A stretch of 64,000 nucleotides of DNA from Punctularia strigosozonata HHB-11173 SS5 (GCF_000264995.1 NW_006767447.1:560268-624267); one strand, 5' to 3'; shown: positions 1 through 11,417, counted from the stretch's first letter. The notes: a model not told the origin generated them from the letters alone. Numbers and translations are program-made.

Positions 1-299
1 CAAAGGGGTGCGGAGCAAATGCGAAGCGCTCGGCCGATCCTGCCGTCATGCATTGACTTTGTCTCACGGTCATCAGGCCAGTCCCACGCATAGACTTTCC
101 ACTCTGACCGAGGTCAGCTGGGACCGAAACCACTGGGAACACGCGCGGTCGGAGTTGTCGCGGGTTCCCACACAGCCTTTTGCTCCCAACCCCCGTCAGG
201 CCCCTTCCCTCCCCTTGTCGCTCCCAGCTCATGATCCACAACTGAACCCTCCACCTTACCCTACCACACCGCTCGTAATCGCCTTCCGAAAAAAAAAAT

Positions 300-1903
300 A
301 TGCCGGGAACACATCTCCTCCCGCCCAACTTGCTCAAGCTCTTCCAGCCGCGCCCACCTTTGCCCTACGCGCGGCCCGTCGACAGGGACATCGACCGCGT
401 CCGGTCGAAGCACGTGGACGGCGTCGCCGCGCTGCTTTCGCGGCTGCAGGAGGAGTCGCTCAACGCCCAGAACGAGGGGAAGGACTTGGAGGAGGGCGAG
501 GAGCCCACGTTCACGCACGCGGAGGAGGTGAAGCGCCAGATCTTGAGGGAGGAGAAGAAGAAGGCGAAGACGGACGAGTTCAAGGCTGCGAAAGAGTCTT
601 GTGCGTTTTTTTTTCTTTCTCATTCATTCATTCTATAATCACATCGCCGTGCACACCTTGTTTCGTCTCAAAAAACCCGGACTGATGGCTCGATGTGATG
701 CAGACAAACCCCAGGAAGACCCGGAGGCGGTGGGAGACCCGTACAAAACGCTGTTTATCGCCCGTTTGGTACGCTCCTCCGCCCCTCTCCGTCCCCGTCC
801 CCGGTACCTTCACACTGACGTTTTTTTTTTCACTCTCGTTTGTAGCATAAATCCGCGACGGAGAGCGACCTGCGACGAGAATTCGAGAGCTACGGCACGA
901 TCGAGCGGGTAAGGATAGTCCGCGATAAGAACGGCCGCTCACGGGGCTACGCGTTCATCGTCTACGAGCGCGAGCGCGACATGAAAGGTTAACCTTCCTC
1001 TTCCCCTGCACGCGAGGGTAAGGCCGCTGACCCCAAAGGGACTATGTGTATTCCAAATCCTTTTGGTATGCATGTTTTCTTCTTTCTGTTTTTTTTTCCT
1101 TCTGCTTGTAGCGGCCTACAAGGACTCGGACGGGCTGCACATCATGGGCAAGCGGATCATGGTCGACGTCGAACGCGGGCGCACCGTGCGCGGCTGGAAG
1201 CCTCGACGACTCGGAGGCGGACTCGGAGGCCGGCCGAAACCGGTGGAGGCGGCGCCGGCGCCCTTCGCGGCACCGGGAGGACGGGGAGGGTTCAGGGGAG
1301 GTATGGGCGGAGGTCGGGGAGGCTTCCGTGGAGGCGGAGGGGGCGGGTTCCGGGGCGGGTTCGGCGGCGGCGGGGACCGGTTCGGCGACAGGGGCGGAGG
1401 AGGAGGAGGGTTCGGAGGCGACCGCGGTGGGTTCCGTGGAGGTCGCGGTGGAGGAGGAGGATTCGGCGGCGGGCCCGGACGAGACGACTTTGGCGGCGGC
1501 GGAGGAGGAGGAGGCAGAGGAGGGTTTGGCGGAGGCGGAGGCGGATTCCGGTACGTCATTTTTTCTTCTTCTTCTGGTGGTGTCTAGACCGACCGCTGAT
1601 CTTCATTATTGCAGAGGAGGTCGCGGCGGCGGCATCGGCTATCAAGGCGGCGGGTTCAACGACCGCGGACCCTCGAACGGGTTCCAATCAAACGGGCCGC
1701 CGCCTGGCTACGGAGCGCCTGTCAATCAGGGGCCGCCAGGGCCGGCAGGGTATGGAGGAGGGCCTCCTGGAGGCCCAGGTGGGTATGGTCCGCCCGGAGG
1801 AGGATATGGCGGCGGCCGCGACGGATACGGAGGCGGACCGCCCGATCTCAAGAGGGGGCCCGGCGGGTTCGACGACCGAGACGCCAAGCGGCCGAGATAC
1901 TAG
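300..1903 (+). CDS. snRNP70/SNP1: U1 small nuclear ribonucleoprotein 70 kDa (U1-70K)
   Basis: Core protein of the U1 snRNP, which recognises 5' splice sites in the nucleus. Five exons join in phase (300-600, 704-768, 846-987, 1112-1550, 1615-1903) to give 411 residues. The N-terminus carries the U1-70K leader, including [17 protein letters not shown] just before the RRM. RNP2 (LFIARL) lies at residues 117-122 and RNP1 (RGYAFIVY) at 155-162. After the RRM comes the family's conserved [17 protein letters not shown] stretch, then a long Gly/Arg/Phe-rich RGG-type tail that replaces the RS/RD-rich tail of animal proteins. The tail is very GC-rich, so it throws long open frames on both strands that are not genes. 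The ATG at 300 gives the expected N-terminus. Identification is secure. Confidence 0.95.
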
Positions 1904-2131
1904 GGGAGACGCTTTCGACGTGATTATTCCTGCGCAAGAGGGTGGATCTGGTGGGTCACGCGCGACGCTGACTTGACGTACGCAGCGTTGCGTGTCCTGG
2001 ACGGGCTCTCTCACTCAGCGCGTATGCGGCCGCGCAGGCACGTTTTGTACGCAAGAAAACGGGGACGGGTCAAGGTTTTTTTTTTTTTTACCGCATACCG
2101 CGATCGCTGCGGCTCGCGTGGTTGTGATTTG

Positions 2132-2133
2132 CT

Positions 2134-2169
<36 letters not shown>

Positions 2170-2175
2170 TTTTTC
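2132..2175. repeat. CT microsatellite
   Basis: A run of CT dinucleotides with one A interruption, downstream of the U1-70K stop codon and probably in its 3' UTR. No gene is seen between 1904 and 2430. Confidence 0.8.
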
Positions 2176-2429
2176 TCTGCTCGCCCCGTTTCCACGTTAT
2201 CTTTGCGTAAGTATGTACCTGTCTGTGTGTGTGTCCGAAGACGGCTTGGTTGACGGGTAAGCTATGTTCTTGAGGGAGGATCGAGTGTGCGAGTGTGACT
2301 GTGCCACCGCCTGGGTGATCAGCTGTGCAATGATGGGACCAGAAGCGCGATGTCATGATCTGCGGTGGGTGCGTTGAATCTGTGCCGCAGGGCTCGGCTC
2401 GCCTGCCCGAAACGCGTCGTGGATTTTTT

Positions 2430-2615
2430 TTAAATAATTTTTGGTCGGAATGGGATTTTGATTTCGTCGTTGGATCCGAAGGCCCGGAAAGGAAGGCGGC
2501 AGGCCTTCTTCGTCTTCTGGGCGATTAGAATCCGAGCCCAGCGCGCCTCGGCCCTGGCCCGCTCGTCGTGGCAGAGCTTTTGATGAAACTCTCTGGGGTG
2601 GACGCGGACGGTCCG
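2430..2615 (-). CDS. Candidate terminal exon of an unrecognised gene
   Basis: On the minus strand a strong 3' splice site (TGAC branch-like motif, long pyrimidine run, CCAG ending at 2616) is followed by an open frame of about 60 codons to a TAA. It is rich in Arg, Lys, Glu and Ala and contains HPREFHQKLCHDERARAEAR. A GTGAGC donor lies about 80 bp upstream, but the exon before it does not join in a phase I could resolve. No family is recognised. It could instead be chance coding potential in GC-rich 3' flank. Confidence 0.3.
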   Translation of the reverse strand, partial: RTVRVHPREFHQKLCHDERARAEARWARILIAQKTKKACRLPFRAFGSNDEIKIPFRPKII

Positions 2616-3679
2616 CTGGCGGGAGAGAAAAAAACAGTCATGGGTGTGGTATGGTGTGGGAAGCAGCTGATGCTCACGCCCGCCGTGACTTCGCCGCCTG
2701 CCAGCTGAGCTTCGGGCTCCTCCAGGTGGGATTAATTCGTCCAGCGATGGTTGGCGCGCACGCCGATACATAGGCCTGCACATCCCGTCCGCCCCCGGGC
2801 GACGTGGACAGGCTTCGGCCCAAGGCCTATAACATCGCATCGACCTTATTCGGCGCTACCCGCAAGGCCCGTGAAAGCCTGATCGTCGGCGTCTCTACGA
2901 GGGCGCTAAACGGGAAACCGTGACGGAATGGGGGCCACCTGCCGATTCCGGTTTAGACTGTGCAAACGACGTGCGATCAATGATGCCGCGCCTTCCCATG
3001 GCGACACCTGGCGACGACTCGGAAGGGACGAGCCCGTGCCTAGTCACCGCTAAGCCCCCAAGCTTATCGTCCGTCTTGTTCACGAACGCTCCCTCGGACG
3101 CTCGCAAGCCGCCGGCGACGCCAGGGCGACGACACCCATGATCGGGGCTGCGTCCTAACCTCAATTTGCCCCTCGACCGTTTCGCGAGCGTAGGCCTGAA
3201 CCGGACCGCCACTGGTGAGAGAGCGTTCCCGGTACGCGGACTCCTTCGCGTCCTGATAAGCTTCCCTGGCGATCGCTCCGAGCCCCCGAAGCCTCCCCCA
3301 CCCGCTTGCTTCTCTCAACCAGCCGTCCGACCCAGAAGAACCACAACACGGCCACGGCCATCGACCGCGCGCGTCACCCGGTGTCGTGCTCAGGGTTTCA
3401 TTCGGTCTGGCGCTTTTTTGGAGCGACGCTGCCGTCACGGCCCGGGACTGTTTCACTTTCGCATATCAACTGCCAGATCCATCCTTCGATCGGGCAAGAG
3501 CACGAGTCGGTCGCCCCTTCGCCTCGCCTCCACTTCCTTCTTTCCTTCTTCCGACACCGACCGCGACGCGACTTTTTATATTACCTTTTGTAATTCCGAA
3601 CCTTCTCTCGCTCCCCTCTCCATCCACTCTGGCCATCTCCGCCTCCCGCCCCGGCGCGTCGTCTCGCGGGTCTCCAGCC
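2616..3679. other. GC-rich intergenic / homeobox upstream region
   Basis: No supportable gene. Several open frames on both strands have the composition of CpG-rich DNA and no recognisable motif. The last few hundred bases, pyrimidine-rich around 3480-3660, are probably the 5' leader and promoter of the homeobox gene that starts at 3680. Confidence 0.5.
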
Positions 3680-5466
3680 ATGCAGGGTGAGTCTCTGCCC
3701 CGCGCTTTCCGACGCGCGTCAGACCCCCCGCGTTCCCGCATGTCTCACTTATTTCCACTCTCCGCCTGCTCGGACACCTCACAGTTGCCAATCCCCAGCA
3801 GACGGCGCCGCGGCCACCGCCTCTACGCGTCGACCTGCGCCGCTCCTTAAGAACGGCCGCGGACCCGTCCTCCCCCTCCCCCTCCCCCGCCCCGGCCTCG
3901 GACGCGTACCCGAGCCCGCTCACCGCGACGTCCGCCACCACCGCCACCACCGCGCACACCGACGCCGACGCCGACGACCTGGATCCTTCTTCCTCCTACC
4001 GCCTCGCCCGCGAGTCCGAGACGGGCCCGTCCCGCCACCGGCGCGGACGCTCCTCGACCGCGTCCGGCTCGAGCTCGCCCGTGCTCGAGAAGCAGCAGAA
4101 GGGCGAGAAGCGGAAGCGGTCCCGCGTCACGCCCGAACAGCTCGCGCACCTCGAACGCTTCTTCGCGGCGGACCGCAGCCCGACGGCCGCGCGCCGGAAG
4201 GAGATCAGCGACCTGCTCGGCATGCAGGAGCGCCAGACCCAGATCTGGTTCCAGAACCGGTGCGTTCCCTTCAACCGCCGTGTCGGGTCAAGGTGGTGGC
4301 TAAGCGAGGTGGGGGTTTTGTCCCACTTTTTACTGTTTTTAGGCGAGCGAAGGCCAAGTCGCTGGATGGCAAGCCTCCGGCGTCCGTCACCCCGCCCGAC
4401 ACGCCACCCGCGCTCGCGTCCGGGTACGAGCCCGACTTGCACTACATACTACACGAAGACCAAGGTCGGTCACCCAGCTCGTCCGCTCTCTCTCTCGCGT
4501 GTTTCCCGTTTCTCACTCCGCGGTTCACAAAAAAAAGACATCACCATCATCCCGTGCCACTCGCTGACGATCGGCACCTGGCGCCGCATCTCCACCCCCG
4601 AGTCCAACCGGCGCGACCTCGTCGCCTACCTCTGCGAGGCCAAGTCGTGCCTCACCTGGTTCATCCGCTCGGCCGGGTTCGGCTTCAAGATGGAGATCGC
4701 CTTCGACTCGGTCCTCAACGCCGCCTTCGCGAACACGACCCCCGGCCGCGGCGTCGCCTCCTTCGCGCTCTCCCGCCCGCCCGCGTTCTTCATGGAGACG
4801 ACGGCGGCGATCGACTCGGACACGCCCGCGGCGCGCACGTGGAAGCGCTGCGCGGACTGGACCGAGGACCGCCAGGCGACGCGCGCGCTCACGCACGAGC
4901 TCGCCGGGCCCGCGATGCAGCTCGCGCACATCCTCCGCAACTTCGAGGCGAGCGCGCACGGCGCCGAGGTGCGCCTCACCGCGCCGCCCGCCTACGCCTA
5001 CGCCGCGCCGCCGTCGCCCGCGTCATCCGAGCGCAGCCTTTTCGCTCCGTACGCCCAGCAACAGCAACAGCAGCCGCAACAGCAACAGCAACGGCACCAC
5101 GTGTCCTCATCGCACCGCCTCGACCCGATGCTCGCCCGCTACAGCGCCGCGTCTTACCCGCCGGATCTTCAGCTAGGACCGCACGCGATGCCGCCGCCGC
5201 CGCCGCTCTCCCCCTACGCCGTCGTCGAGGCCGACCGGCGCAGCACGCCGTCCGTGTCCCCCGTCGCCGGCTACTTTGACCCGCGCGTGTCCGCCACGCC
5301 CGCGCCCTACCCGCCGCCGCCGCCCTCGCCCGTCTATCCCTCCTCCACCTCGTCCTCCTCCTACGGGGGCGCGGTGCCGTCGCCTGCGCTCATCTCCGGC
5401 ATGCCGGGTTTGCCGTACCATGCCCATACGCATCGTCTTCCGGAGAGCGGGCCGCGCTTGAGCTGA
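3680..5466 (+). CDS. Homeodomain transcription factor, Phx1/Hoy1-like
   Basis: Sequence-specific DNA-binding regulator. Four exons join in phase (3680-3686, 3785-4259, 4343-4464, 4538-5466) for 510 residues. The first exon is only 7 bases (ATGCAGG); its GTGAGT donor and the CACAG acceptor restore the long frame exactly. The homeodomain spans about residues 111-170, with the recognition helix IWFQNRRAKAK across the second intron. About 60 residues later comes a conserved block (DITIIPCHSLTIGTWRRIS, then a Trp-rich section) found beside homeodomains in the fungal Phx1/Hoy1/Hom group. A polyglutamine/proline-rich tail follows. The third intron ends in an A-rich AAAAG acceptor, weak but phase-perfect. 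Relatives act in starvation response or fruiting development; the role here is inferred. Confidence 0.88.
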
Positions 5467-7401
5467 GATCCGTGCCGATTTCTTCTTCTAGGACTTGGCG
5501 CTTCGCGCGGTGCGATGAAGGCACTCGCCGACTCGCCCCTCCGTCTCTACTCTCTTCCAAAAAAACAAAAAAGGAGCGCAAAGCTTGCGCCCTTCCCACC
5601 GCACCCACCTCGTTTTCCTCAATCGCTCGCTCGCTCGCCGTTGTGCCATATATATATTTCATTCCCGCGCCCAAAGTCGGCTCTTAATCGTTTTTTCGCC
5701 GCGCGGAAAACCCTCTCGTCTCGCAGCAGGACTCTTACCTTCTGTCCGAGAGGGGGGGGGAATAGGAAGGACGGACGCGAGCTTGGGGGGGGCCGCACTC
5801 CTCGCCCGCGTCGGCTTTCTCCGCGCCTGCCTTGTGCCATCATAATAATAATGTTGTCATACGCCCGGTACCCATCTCTCTCTCTCCGCCCCTAGTATGT
5901 ATCGCCAAACGGCTTCGACCACCCCCTGCAACAACCAGCACCCTCGCCTAATCGACTCCGGGGAGCTCTGGACGCGCCCGGCAAACGCGAAGACTGCTCC
6001 CCCCACCCCTTATTTCTGGCTAAAATGCTGCCCAACACTTTCTCTCCACGCAATTTTACGCACACCACCTTTTTTTTTCATAAGTCGCCGCATCGCTCGT
6101 CCGATCCTGTAGCAATAGATACATTTTTCCCCGTTACTTCTCTCTCTCTCTTTCTCTCTCTCAAACTCGGTTCACGAGCCTGCCTGTTCTGTCTCCTGTT
6201 CTATAGATCCACACACTCACCGCAATCTATCGCTTATTAACAGCCCGGTCCCCGTCTATATTCCGGACTTTTTTTAATTAAACGAAGTAGTGCGGGGGTC
6301 CGCGCAAACGCGCAACGTGTGTCGCGGAAGCAGACGGAAGAGGTAACGCTAAGCCTAACAAACGTTGCCCGCATATGAGTATAGAGTTTATCGCTAAGAT
6401 GGGCTTGCGGTGACGTAAACGTCGCGGAGCAAGGTGGCGCGCCTATCGAGTCCCGAAAAGGAAAATACAGACTGGGAGAGCGGAACGTTTTTTATTATTA
6501 TCTTACATATCCCCATTACGTTATTCGGACGCTGATTAGTTTTCCTGATAAGCGGTGCGAAGCAAAGCGGTGCTCGGAAGTGGGGGGCGTTCGATCGGGG
6601 GAACCGAGTGGGGCTCTCTCTCTCGACTCCTCTCTCTCTCCTGGCTCGCCGGGCTGCCGACGGGTGGCCGATTGATCCAATCACAGGAACCGTCATGCCG
6701 CCGTGGGTACCGTACCCCCATCCATGATCCGTCCCCATCCAGCCAGTCAACAAACGGGCGAGCCGCGGACCAATCCGGCTCCCGGTTATGCGCAGCGGTA
6801 TGCACGAGCGCGATCTCGATTCCCCTGACTTGCGAGACCATCGGACGCGTGTTCGAACGTTGGGGGGTGGGGACCCGTTGTTGTTGGTGACCCCCACGTC
6901 AAGGAGTAACAGGGAATTTTTCCAAAGAAAAAAAAATTGCGTGCACCAAAGGGGGGATGACGCGAATATTTATTATTGGCGACCGCGTCCAATTGCGAGG
7001 AAGGCGCGCGACGGTCTTTTGTTTGTTTGGGGGGGTATGTATACATCGTTAAATCTGGCTTCCCACACGCACACACGGGGTCGTCGGATTAAAACCCGGA
7101 CCAGGACCTGCGAACCAATCCCATCGCGCGGAGGGTCGAAGGGGGCGCGGGCCGATCCGGGTGCCCAGGTGTGGAAGGTGCGCGGCGCGGCAGTCAATCG
7201 CCGGCGAGTACGTATATATGCAGTGTGTGGGGTTATAGCCTCCTTGGTACGCGGTACCGCCGCGCGCGCGGGCACGATAACCAACTCCCCAAGTGTGGGA
7301 CGCGAACGGAGGACGAGGGGGGTCACGTTGGAACGTTATGGCGTGTGTCCGCGTTACCACTACTTACGCGACTTCGGCCCTCTTGGGGTGGAGGCGCGGG
7401 C
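5467..7401. other. Intergenic, no supportable gene
   Basis: Contains CT-rich and A-rich tracts, probably the 3' UTR of the homeobox gene (to about 6290), and the convergent 3' flank of TIM13. Open frames at 6394-6897 and 6788-7456 lack motifs, introns or plausible composition. I see no tRNA. Confidence 0.5.
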
Positions 7402-8112
7402 TCAGAGCGAAGAGGAGCCCGATTCGAATCGTTCCTTGGAGATCCGTGCCGTGTAGGTTTTGCTGACGACGGTGACTGGGAAGAGAAAGCAAAGATATCT
7501 GTTTAGTCCTACGCGGGGCTAGCGGTTTGTATGGCGTTATAAACGCCAAGAACGAACGGGTCTTGTGCTCACAGGCTTCCATGTACCGGTCGAAGCAGCG
7601 TGATAGGCAGGTCTACACCGAGAGACGTCGCGTTAGCATGGGTTGTTGCTATCACCGCGGATGAGAGAGCACTGTATCGGCGCGTGTGGGAGAGGATAGG
7701 CAGGTGTGGAGATGCCCGAGCGTGCGGATCGTGCAAATGGTGATGGAGGGCCAAGGAATACCCACCTCTTCGGAGCTTGAGAGGGAAGTACCAGGCTTGG
7801 TGACGCACTTCATGAAGCACTTGTCGTTCGCTTTCTGCGAGCGGCCGGTCCGAGTGTCAGCTGCAAGGGGCGGGTCACGGCGTTTCGCGTTCGACGTACG
7901 TTCATGAGCTCCTGAGCGTTTGCGAGCGCGAGCTCGCTCTTGATCCGCTCTTTGACGGCGTCCGCGCGAGCGGCCACCTCTGGGAAAACCGGACGGGTCA
8001 GCAAGAGTGCGTCCGTGGCAACGGCTGGGATGGCGCTAGAAGGGGCGCGGACTGTACCGGACTGTGATGGCGTCGAAGAGGATCCGAGCGAGGAACCGAA
8101 TATGCTGGACAT
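7402..8112 (-). CDS. TIM13: Mitochondrial intermembrane-space chaperone Tim13
   Basis: Small Tim chaperone that, with Tim8, escorts hydrophobic precursors across the mitochondrial intermembrane space. Five short minus-strand exons (8112-8058, 7979-7900, 7834-7766, 7612-7573, 7475-7402) join in phase for 105 residues, the normal family size. The twin CX3C motifs CFMKC and CLSRC are separated by TKPGTSLSSSEE, the family's signature. The protein starts MSSIFGSS and ends near SKTYTARISKERF, as in fungal Tim13. The first intron has a clear CTGAC branch point before its CCCAG acceptor. The gene is split so finely that no single open frame reveals it. It is divergent from COX10. Confidence 0.93.
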
Positions 8113-8349
8113 CGCTGGCGAGAAACGGGACGGAGGAGAGGAGGAGAGGAGGAGAGGAGGACCGGCGAACTCTGCTCTGCGTTTGCGTCAGTCGCCGCCG
8201 AAGGGCCGACGCGCCCAATGGTCGCGCAAAATACGCGCACGTGACGTGTCCCTCTCTTTGCCCGGTGGTCCCGTTTTGCGCACAGGAGGTATGCTACATT
8301 GCTGGTTTGATATCGTAGCGATGCTAATTCTTCCGTTCGCAGGAAAATT
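8113..8349. promoter_or_regulatory. Shared divergent promoter of TIM13 and COX10
   Basis: A 237-bp gap between the two start codons must hold both promoters. Both products act in mitochondrial biogenesis, so co-regulation is plausible. No TATA box stands out. Confidence 0.6.
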
Positions 8350-9630
8350 ATGGAGCGAATAACGCTGCCTGTGTGCAGGAACTGCTCGAGACTCTACGGG
8401 ATTTCCGGCTCAAGGCGATCCGCCTCGACCCTTGCCCGCGCGCAGAGCACCTCCTTCACCTCCTTCTTCTTCCCCAATCGCCAATGGGACGCCAAACCAA
8501 ACGCACAACGCCGGCACGTCCAGCCGCTGGTCACCGAGGCCGCCCTGCAATCCCTCCACTCCCCGGCGACGCCGTCCGCCGCCGCCGCCTCCTTCAAGCG
8601 CCTCGAGCCGCTCTCGCCCTCGCAGACGCTCAAGATCTACGCCCAGCTCTCCAAATCGCGCCTCACCACGCTCGTCACGCTCACCGCCATGGCCGGCGTC
8701 GCGCTCTCCCCGCTCCCCGCCAGCGTCCCCGCGCTCATCGCGACCGCCGCCGGCACCGCGCTCTGCGCCGCCTCCGCCAACACCCTCAACCAGCTGCAGG
8801 AGGTCCCCTTCGACGCCCAGATGGCCCGCACGCGCAACCGGCCCCTCGTCCGCCGCGCGATCACGCCCGTCCACGCCGCCGCCTTCGGCGCCTTCACGGG
8901 CCTCGCCGGCCCCGCCATCCTCTGGGCCGTCAGCCCGATGGCCGCCGCGCTCGGCGCCGCGAACATCGCGCTCTACGCCGGCGCGTACACCTGGCTCAAG
9001 CGCAAGAGCGTCGCGAACACCTGGGTCGGCGCCGTCGTCGGCGGCCTCCCGCCGCTCATCGGCTGGGCCGCGTGCGGCGGCCAGCTCCTCCCGTCCGCGT
9101 CCTACCCGCCCCACCTCTTCCTCCCCTCCTTCCTCGTCTCCTCCGCGCCGACGGCGGTCGACCTCGCGCTGGTCGATAACGCGCTCGCGCCCGCCGCGCT
9201 CTTCCTCCTCCTCTACTCGTGGCAGTTCCCCCATTTCAACTCGTTCGCGCACCTCGTGCGCGGGTCGTACGCGCAGGCGGGCTACCGCATGCTCTCCGTC
9301 CTCAACCCGGAGAAGAACGCGCTCGTCGCGCTCCGGCACGCGGCCGCGCTCGTCCCCGTCTGTGGCATCCTCTTCCCGCTCTCGGGGCTCACGACGTGGA
9401 CGTTCGGGCTCGTGAGCATCGTGCCGAACGCGATCTGCGTCCGCGCCGCGTGGAGGTTCTGGCGGACGGGCACGGAGAAGGATGCGCGCAAGTTATGGCA
9501 TCACGAGCTGTGGTACTTGCCCGTCATCCTCGGCTTGATGATGTTCTTCAAGCAGGGCATGGAGTGGGGACGGTGGCTGGGGTTTACCAAGAGCAAACAG
9601 GAGGAAGAGTCGGTTGCGTCCGCCGCGTGA
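8350..9630 (+). CDS. COX10: Protoheme IX farnesyltransferase (heme O synthase)
   Basis: UbiA-family prenyltransferase of the inner mitochondrial membrane that adds farnesyl to heme B, giving heme O for cytochrome c oxidase. Single exon of 426 residues. The N-terminus is rich in Arg/Ser/Thr and low in acid, a mitochondrial targeting signal, and includes FFFPNRQWDAKPNAQ. The prenyl-diphosphate-binding motif NQLQEVPFDAQMARTRNRP lies at residues 147-165. The second motif, YSWQFPHFNSFAHLVRGSY, begins at residue 289, and several hydrophobic helices lie around both. Length and motif order match fungal Cox10. It is the last gene of the GC-rich core block. Confidence 0.95.
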   Translation: MERITLPVCRNCSRLYGISGSRRSASTLARAQSTSFTSFFFPNRQWDAKPNAQRRHVQPLVTEAALQSLHSPATPSAAAASFKRLEPLSPSQTLKIYAQLSKSRLTTLVTLTAMAGVALSPLPASVPALIATAAGTALCAASANTLNQLQEVPFDAQMARTRNRPLVRRAITPVHAAAFGAFTGLAGPAILWAVSPMAAALGAANIALYAGAYTWLKRKSVANTWVGAVVGGLPPLIGWAACGGQLLPSASYPPHLFLPSFLVSSAPTAVDLALVDNALAPAALFLLLYSWQFPHFNSFAHLVRGSYAQAGYRMLSVLNPEKNALVALRHAAALVPVCGILFPLSGLTTWTFGLVSIVPNAICVRAAWRFWRTGTEKDARKLWHHELWYLPVILGLMMFFKQGMEWGRWLGFTKSKQEEESVASAA

Positions 9631-9752
9631 CCTGACTGGCCACATACCACACGTCTCGCTGCTGTCGTTCTCTGCTCAGAAATGCAATACTTCTTCTATA
9701 TACTCGCATGGCGACCCTCACCCTAACTATATACCACAACGCGAGAAGGTGT

Positions 9753-11417
9753 TCAGGACAGGATATCGACCGTGGTGACCCTACGAAGTTTATCCAGGTC
9801 CCCGGGATCCATGACGCAGGGGTTCTTTACGGCCAGCTCCACCATAACGTCGAACGTCTCATATCTCCCAATGAGCACGTCTTCGCAATCGGGAACTAGC
9901 GAATACCTCGTCCCGAACATGCCCAAGTGCAGGGCTAGCTGTCGAAGTTTCGGGAAGAGCATCATATCGGGTGAGGGCGGGACGAAAAGGAGGGGGAGGA
10001 CGTCTTCGCAGGTTTCGGGGCTCGTCAGATGGACCTGGGTGGCGGCCCCGCAGCGCTCGAGGAACTGCGTGATAGGCAGTGGATCCGAGTTCTCGTGTTC
10101 GTATCGGAGGTCTGCCGTCACGGTGGTGAGGCGATCGAGGTTCAGATTGCGAAAGACCCTGAGCATGGCTCTCCAGTCCTGAACGATGTTCAGATGGAGC
10201 AAGTGAGACCGCGAGCGGTACGGCCCCGGTCCATCATCTTTTGCGGGGTATGCGGTGAGAGCTTGATGATGCGAATCGAATGCGATCGAGAAGTCCAAGA
10301 TCGACGCGGAGGGGCCTTCGTCTTGGCATGTGCAGTGACTGTCCAGGAAGGAAAGCAACGGATTGATGTCCCAAAGCTGGTCGTCTGACTCCTCCTCGGA
10401 CTCGAGGCCAATGGACAGAGCTGCGGTGGACGGCACGTCGAGGCCACTGAGCAGATAACATATGTGCGGGCCGGGTCCATACAGTTCCAGACTGGTAAGT
10501 TGTCGCATGGTCGCTTTCTCTTCGCACTCGGCCATGTGTTCCGGATACTCGTCCCCGTAGCACGACAACGACATTCTCACCAAGAGATGACGCAGGGAGG
10601 TCATCGCTCGAAGAGCCGTGACAAAATCCCTGCCTGTAGGAAAGGATTGGATGGCGAGGAAGTTGAGCTCGAGGCTGGTTAAGCCTTGAACGAGGGAAGC
10701 GTGTTGCAGCGTTCGCCATTTGATGGCTACAGCCTGGAGATTAAGACGGCGCAGCTTGGGGGCGGACAATCCCAGGAAGTCGTCTGGAAGCCAAGGTTCG
10801 GCCAGTATGTTCCCGTGAATAGTACAGTCCGCGAGGAGTGGGGCTGGACACGAAAGACGACTCTCGTGGGTGGACGACTGAGGTAGGGATATATTCAGGC
10901 TCCGTACGCGAGGGAATTCGCCTAGGGCACGCAATAGGGGAGCTTCAGACTTGCAATTCCGTGACGAATATATTGAAATTGGCGCGTTCTTTGACCTCGA
11001 CAGAAACTTCTTGGTGAGCCCGAGCGTGCCACGTGGCACGACCGTCCAGAGAGCAGCACAGTCGAGAGCGACGTATCGCCAATGACGGCATACATGAGAG
11101 AAGCGATGACTGGCTGGAAAGAATGGAGCAGACCCTGCTGTGGGCAAACAGTGGCGAAAGATCGAAGCCAGCACTTCGAGAGGAAGCCGGTAGACAGGAG
11201 CGAGCTGGTTACGGCGCTCCCGGAGCAGGCGCAGGCGTTCGTGCAGTGAAATGATCTGTTCCAGAACGGTTATAATTTCCTTGTCAATGGTTTTCCGTAT
11301 GTAGGCGTTGATTTGCTGTCGGGCATGATGACGTGCAGGGCGTGCATCTGTCTCACTGGTATGAACGAGGCCAGCAACAGCGTGAGTTGACGAAACCGGG
11401 TGAACGCCACAACGCAC
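9753..11417 (-). CDS. F-box-like protein
   Basis: Probable substrate-recognition subunit of an SCF-type ubiquitin ligase. Single exon of 554 residues. A coiled-coil-like segment (residues 45-70) is followed by the F-box-like domain (about 76-125) with LAPVYRLPLEVLASIFRHC and SHVCRHWRYVALDCAALW. The remaining 400 residues are Leu-rich and irregular, like the degenerate repeats of Agaricomycete F-box proteins. The start is the first ATG of the open frame; a start nearer the coiled coil is possible. The gene is convergent with COX10, with about 120 bp between stops. The family is greatly expanded in mushrooms, so the target cannot be guessed. Confidence 0.85.
   Translation of the reverse strand: MRCGVHPVSSTHAVAGLVHTSETDARPARHHARQQINAYIRKTIDKEIITVLEQIISLHERLRLLRERRNQLAPVYRLPLEVLASIFRHCLPTAGSAPFFPASHRFSHVCRHWRYVALDCAALWTVVPRGTLGLTKKFLSRSKNAPISIYSSRNCKSEAPLLRALGEFPRVRSLNISLPQSSTHESRLSCPAPLLADCTIHGNILAEPWLPDDFLGLSAPKLRRLNLQAVAIKWRTLQHASLVQGLTSLELNFLAIQSFPTGRDFVTALRAMTSLRHLLVRMSLSCYGDEYPEHMAECEEKATMRQLTSLELYGPGPHICYLLSGLDVPSTAALSIGLESEEESDDQLWDINPLLSFLDSHCTCQDEGPSASILDFSIAFDSHHQALTAYPAKDDGPGPYRSRSHLLHLNIVQDWRAMLRVFRNLNLDRLTTVTADLRYEHENSDPLPITQFLERCGAATQVHLTSPETCEDVLPLLFVPPSPDMMLFPKLRQLALHLGMFGTRYSLVPDCEDVLIGRYETFDVMVELAVKNPCVMDPGDLDKLRRVTTVDILS

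Noticed and set aside
1044-1976. Long open frames on both strands over the U1-70K tail (Arg-rich, Pro-rich, Ala/Glu-rich).
   Set aside because: Shadows of the GC-rich Gly-repeat coding sequence; only one frame joins the RRM exons.
2895-3959. Several minus-strand frames upstream of and over the homeobox start.
   Set aside because: Arg/Gly-rich CpG composition, no motif or splice support.
6788-7456. 222-codon open frame between the homeobox gene and TIM13.
   Set aside because: Composition and lack of motif suggest chance; its end overlaps the TIM13 last exon on the other strand.
8373-9415. Three further long frames overlapping COX10.
   Set aside because: High GC at third positions leaves other frames open; they show Pro/Arg/Ser low complexity and no motif.
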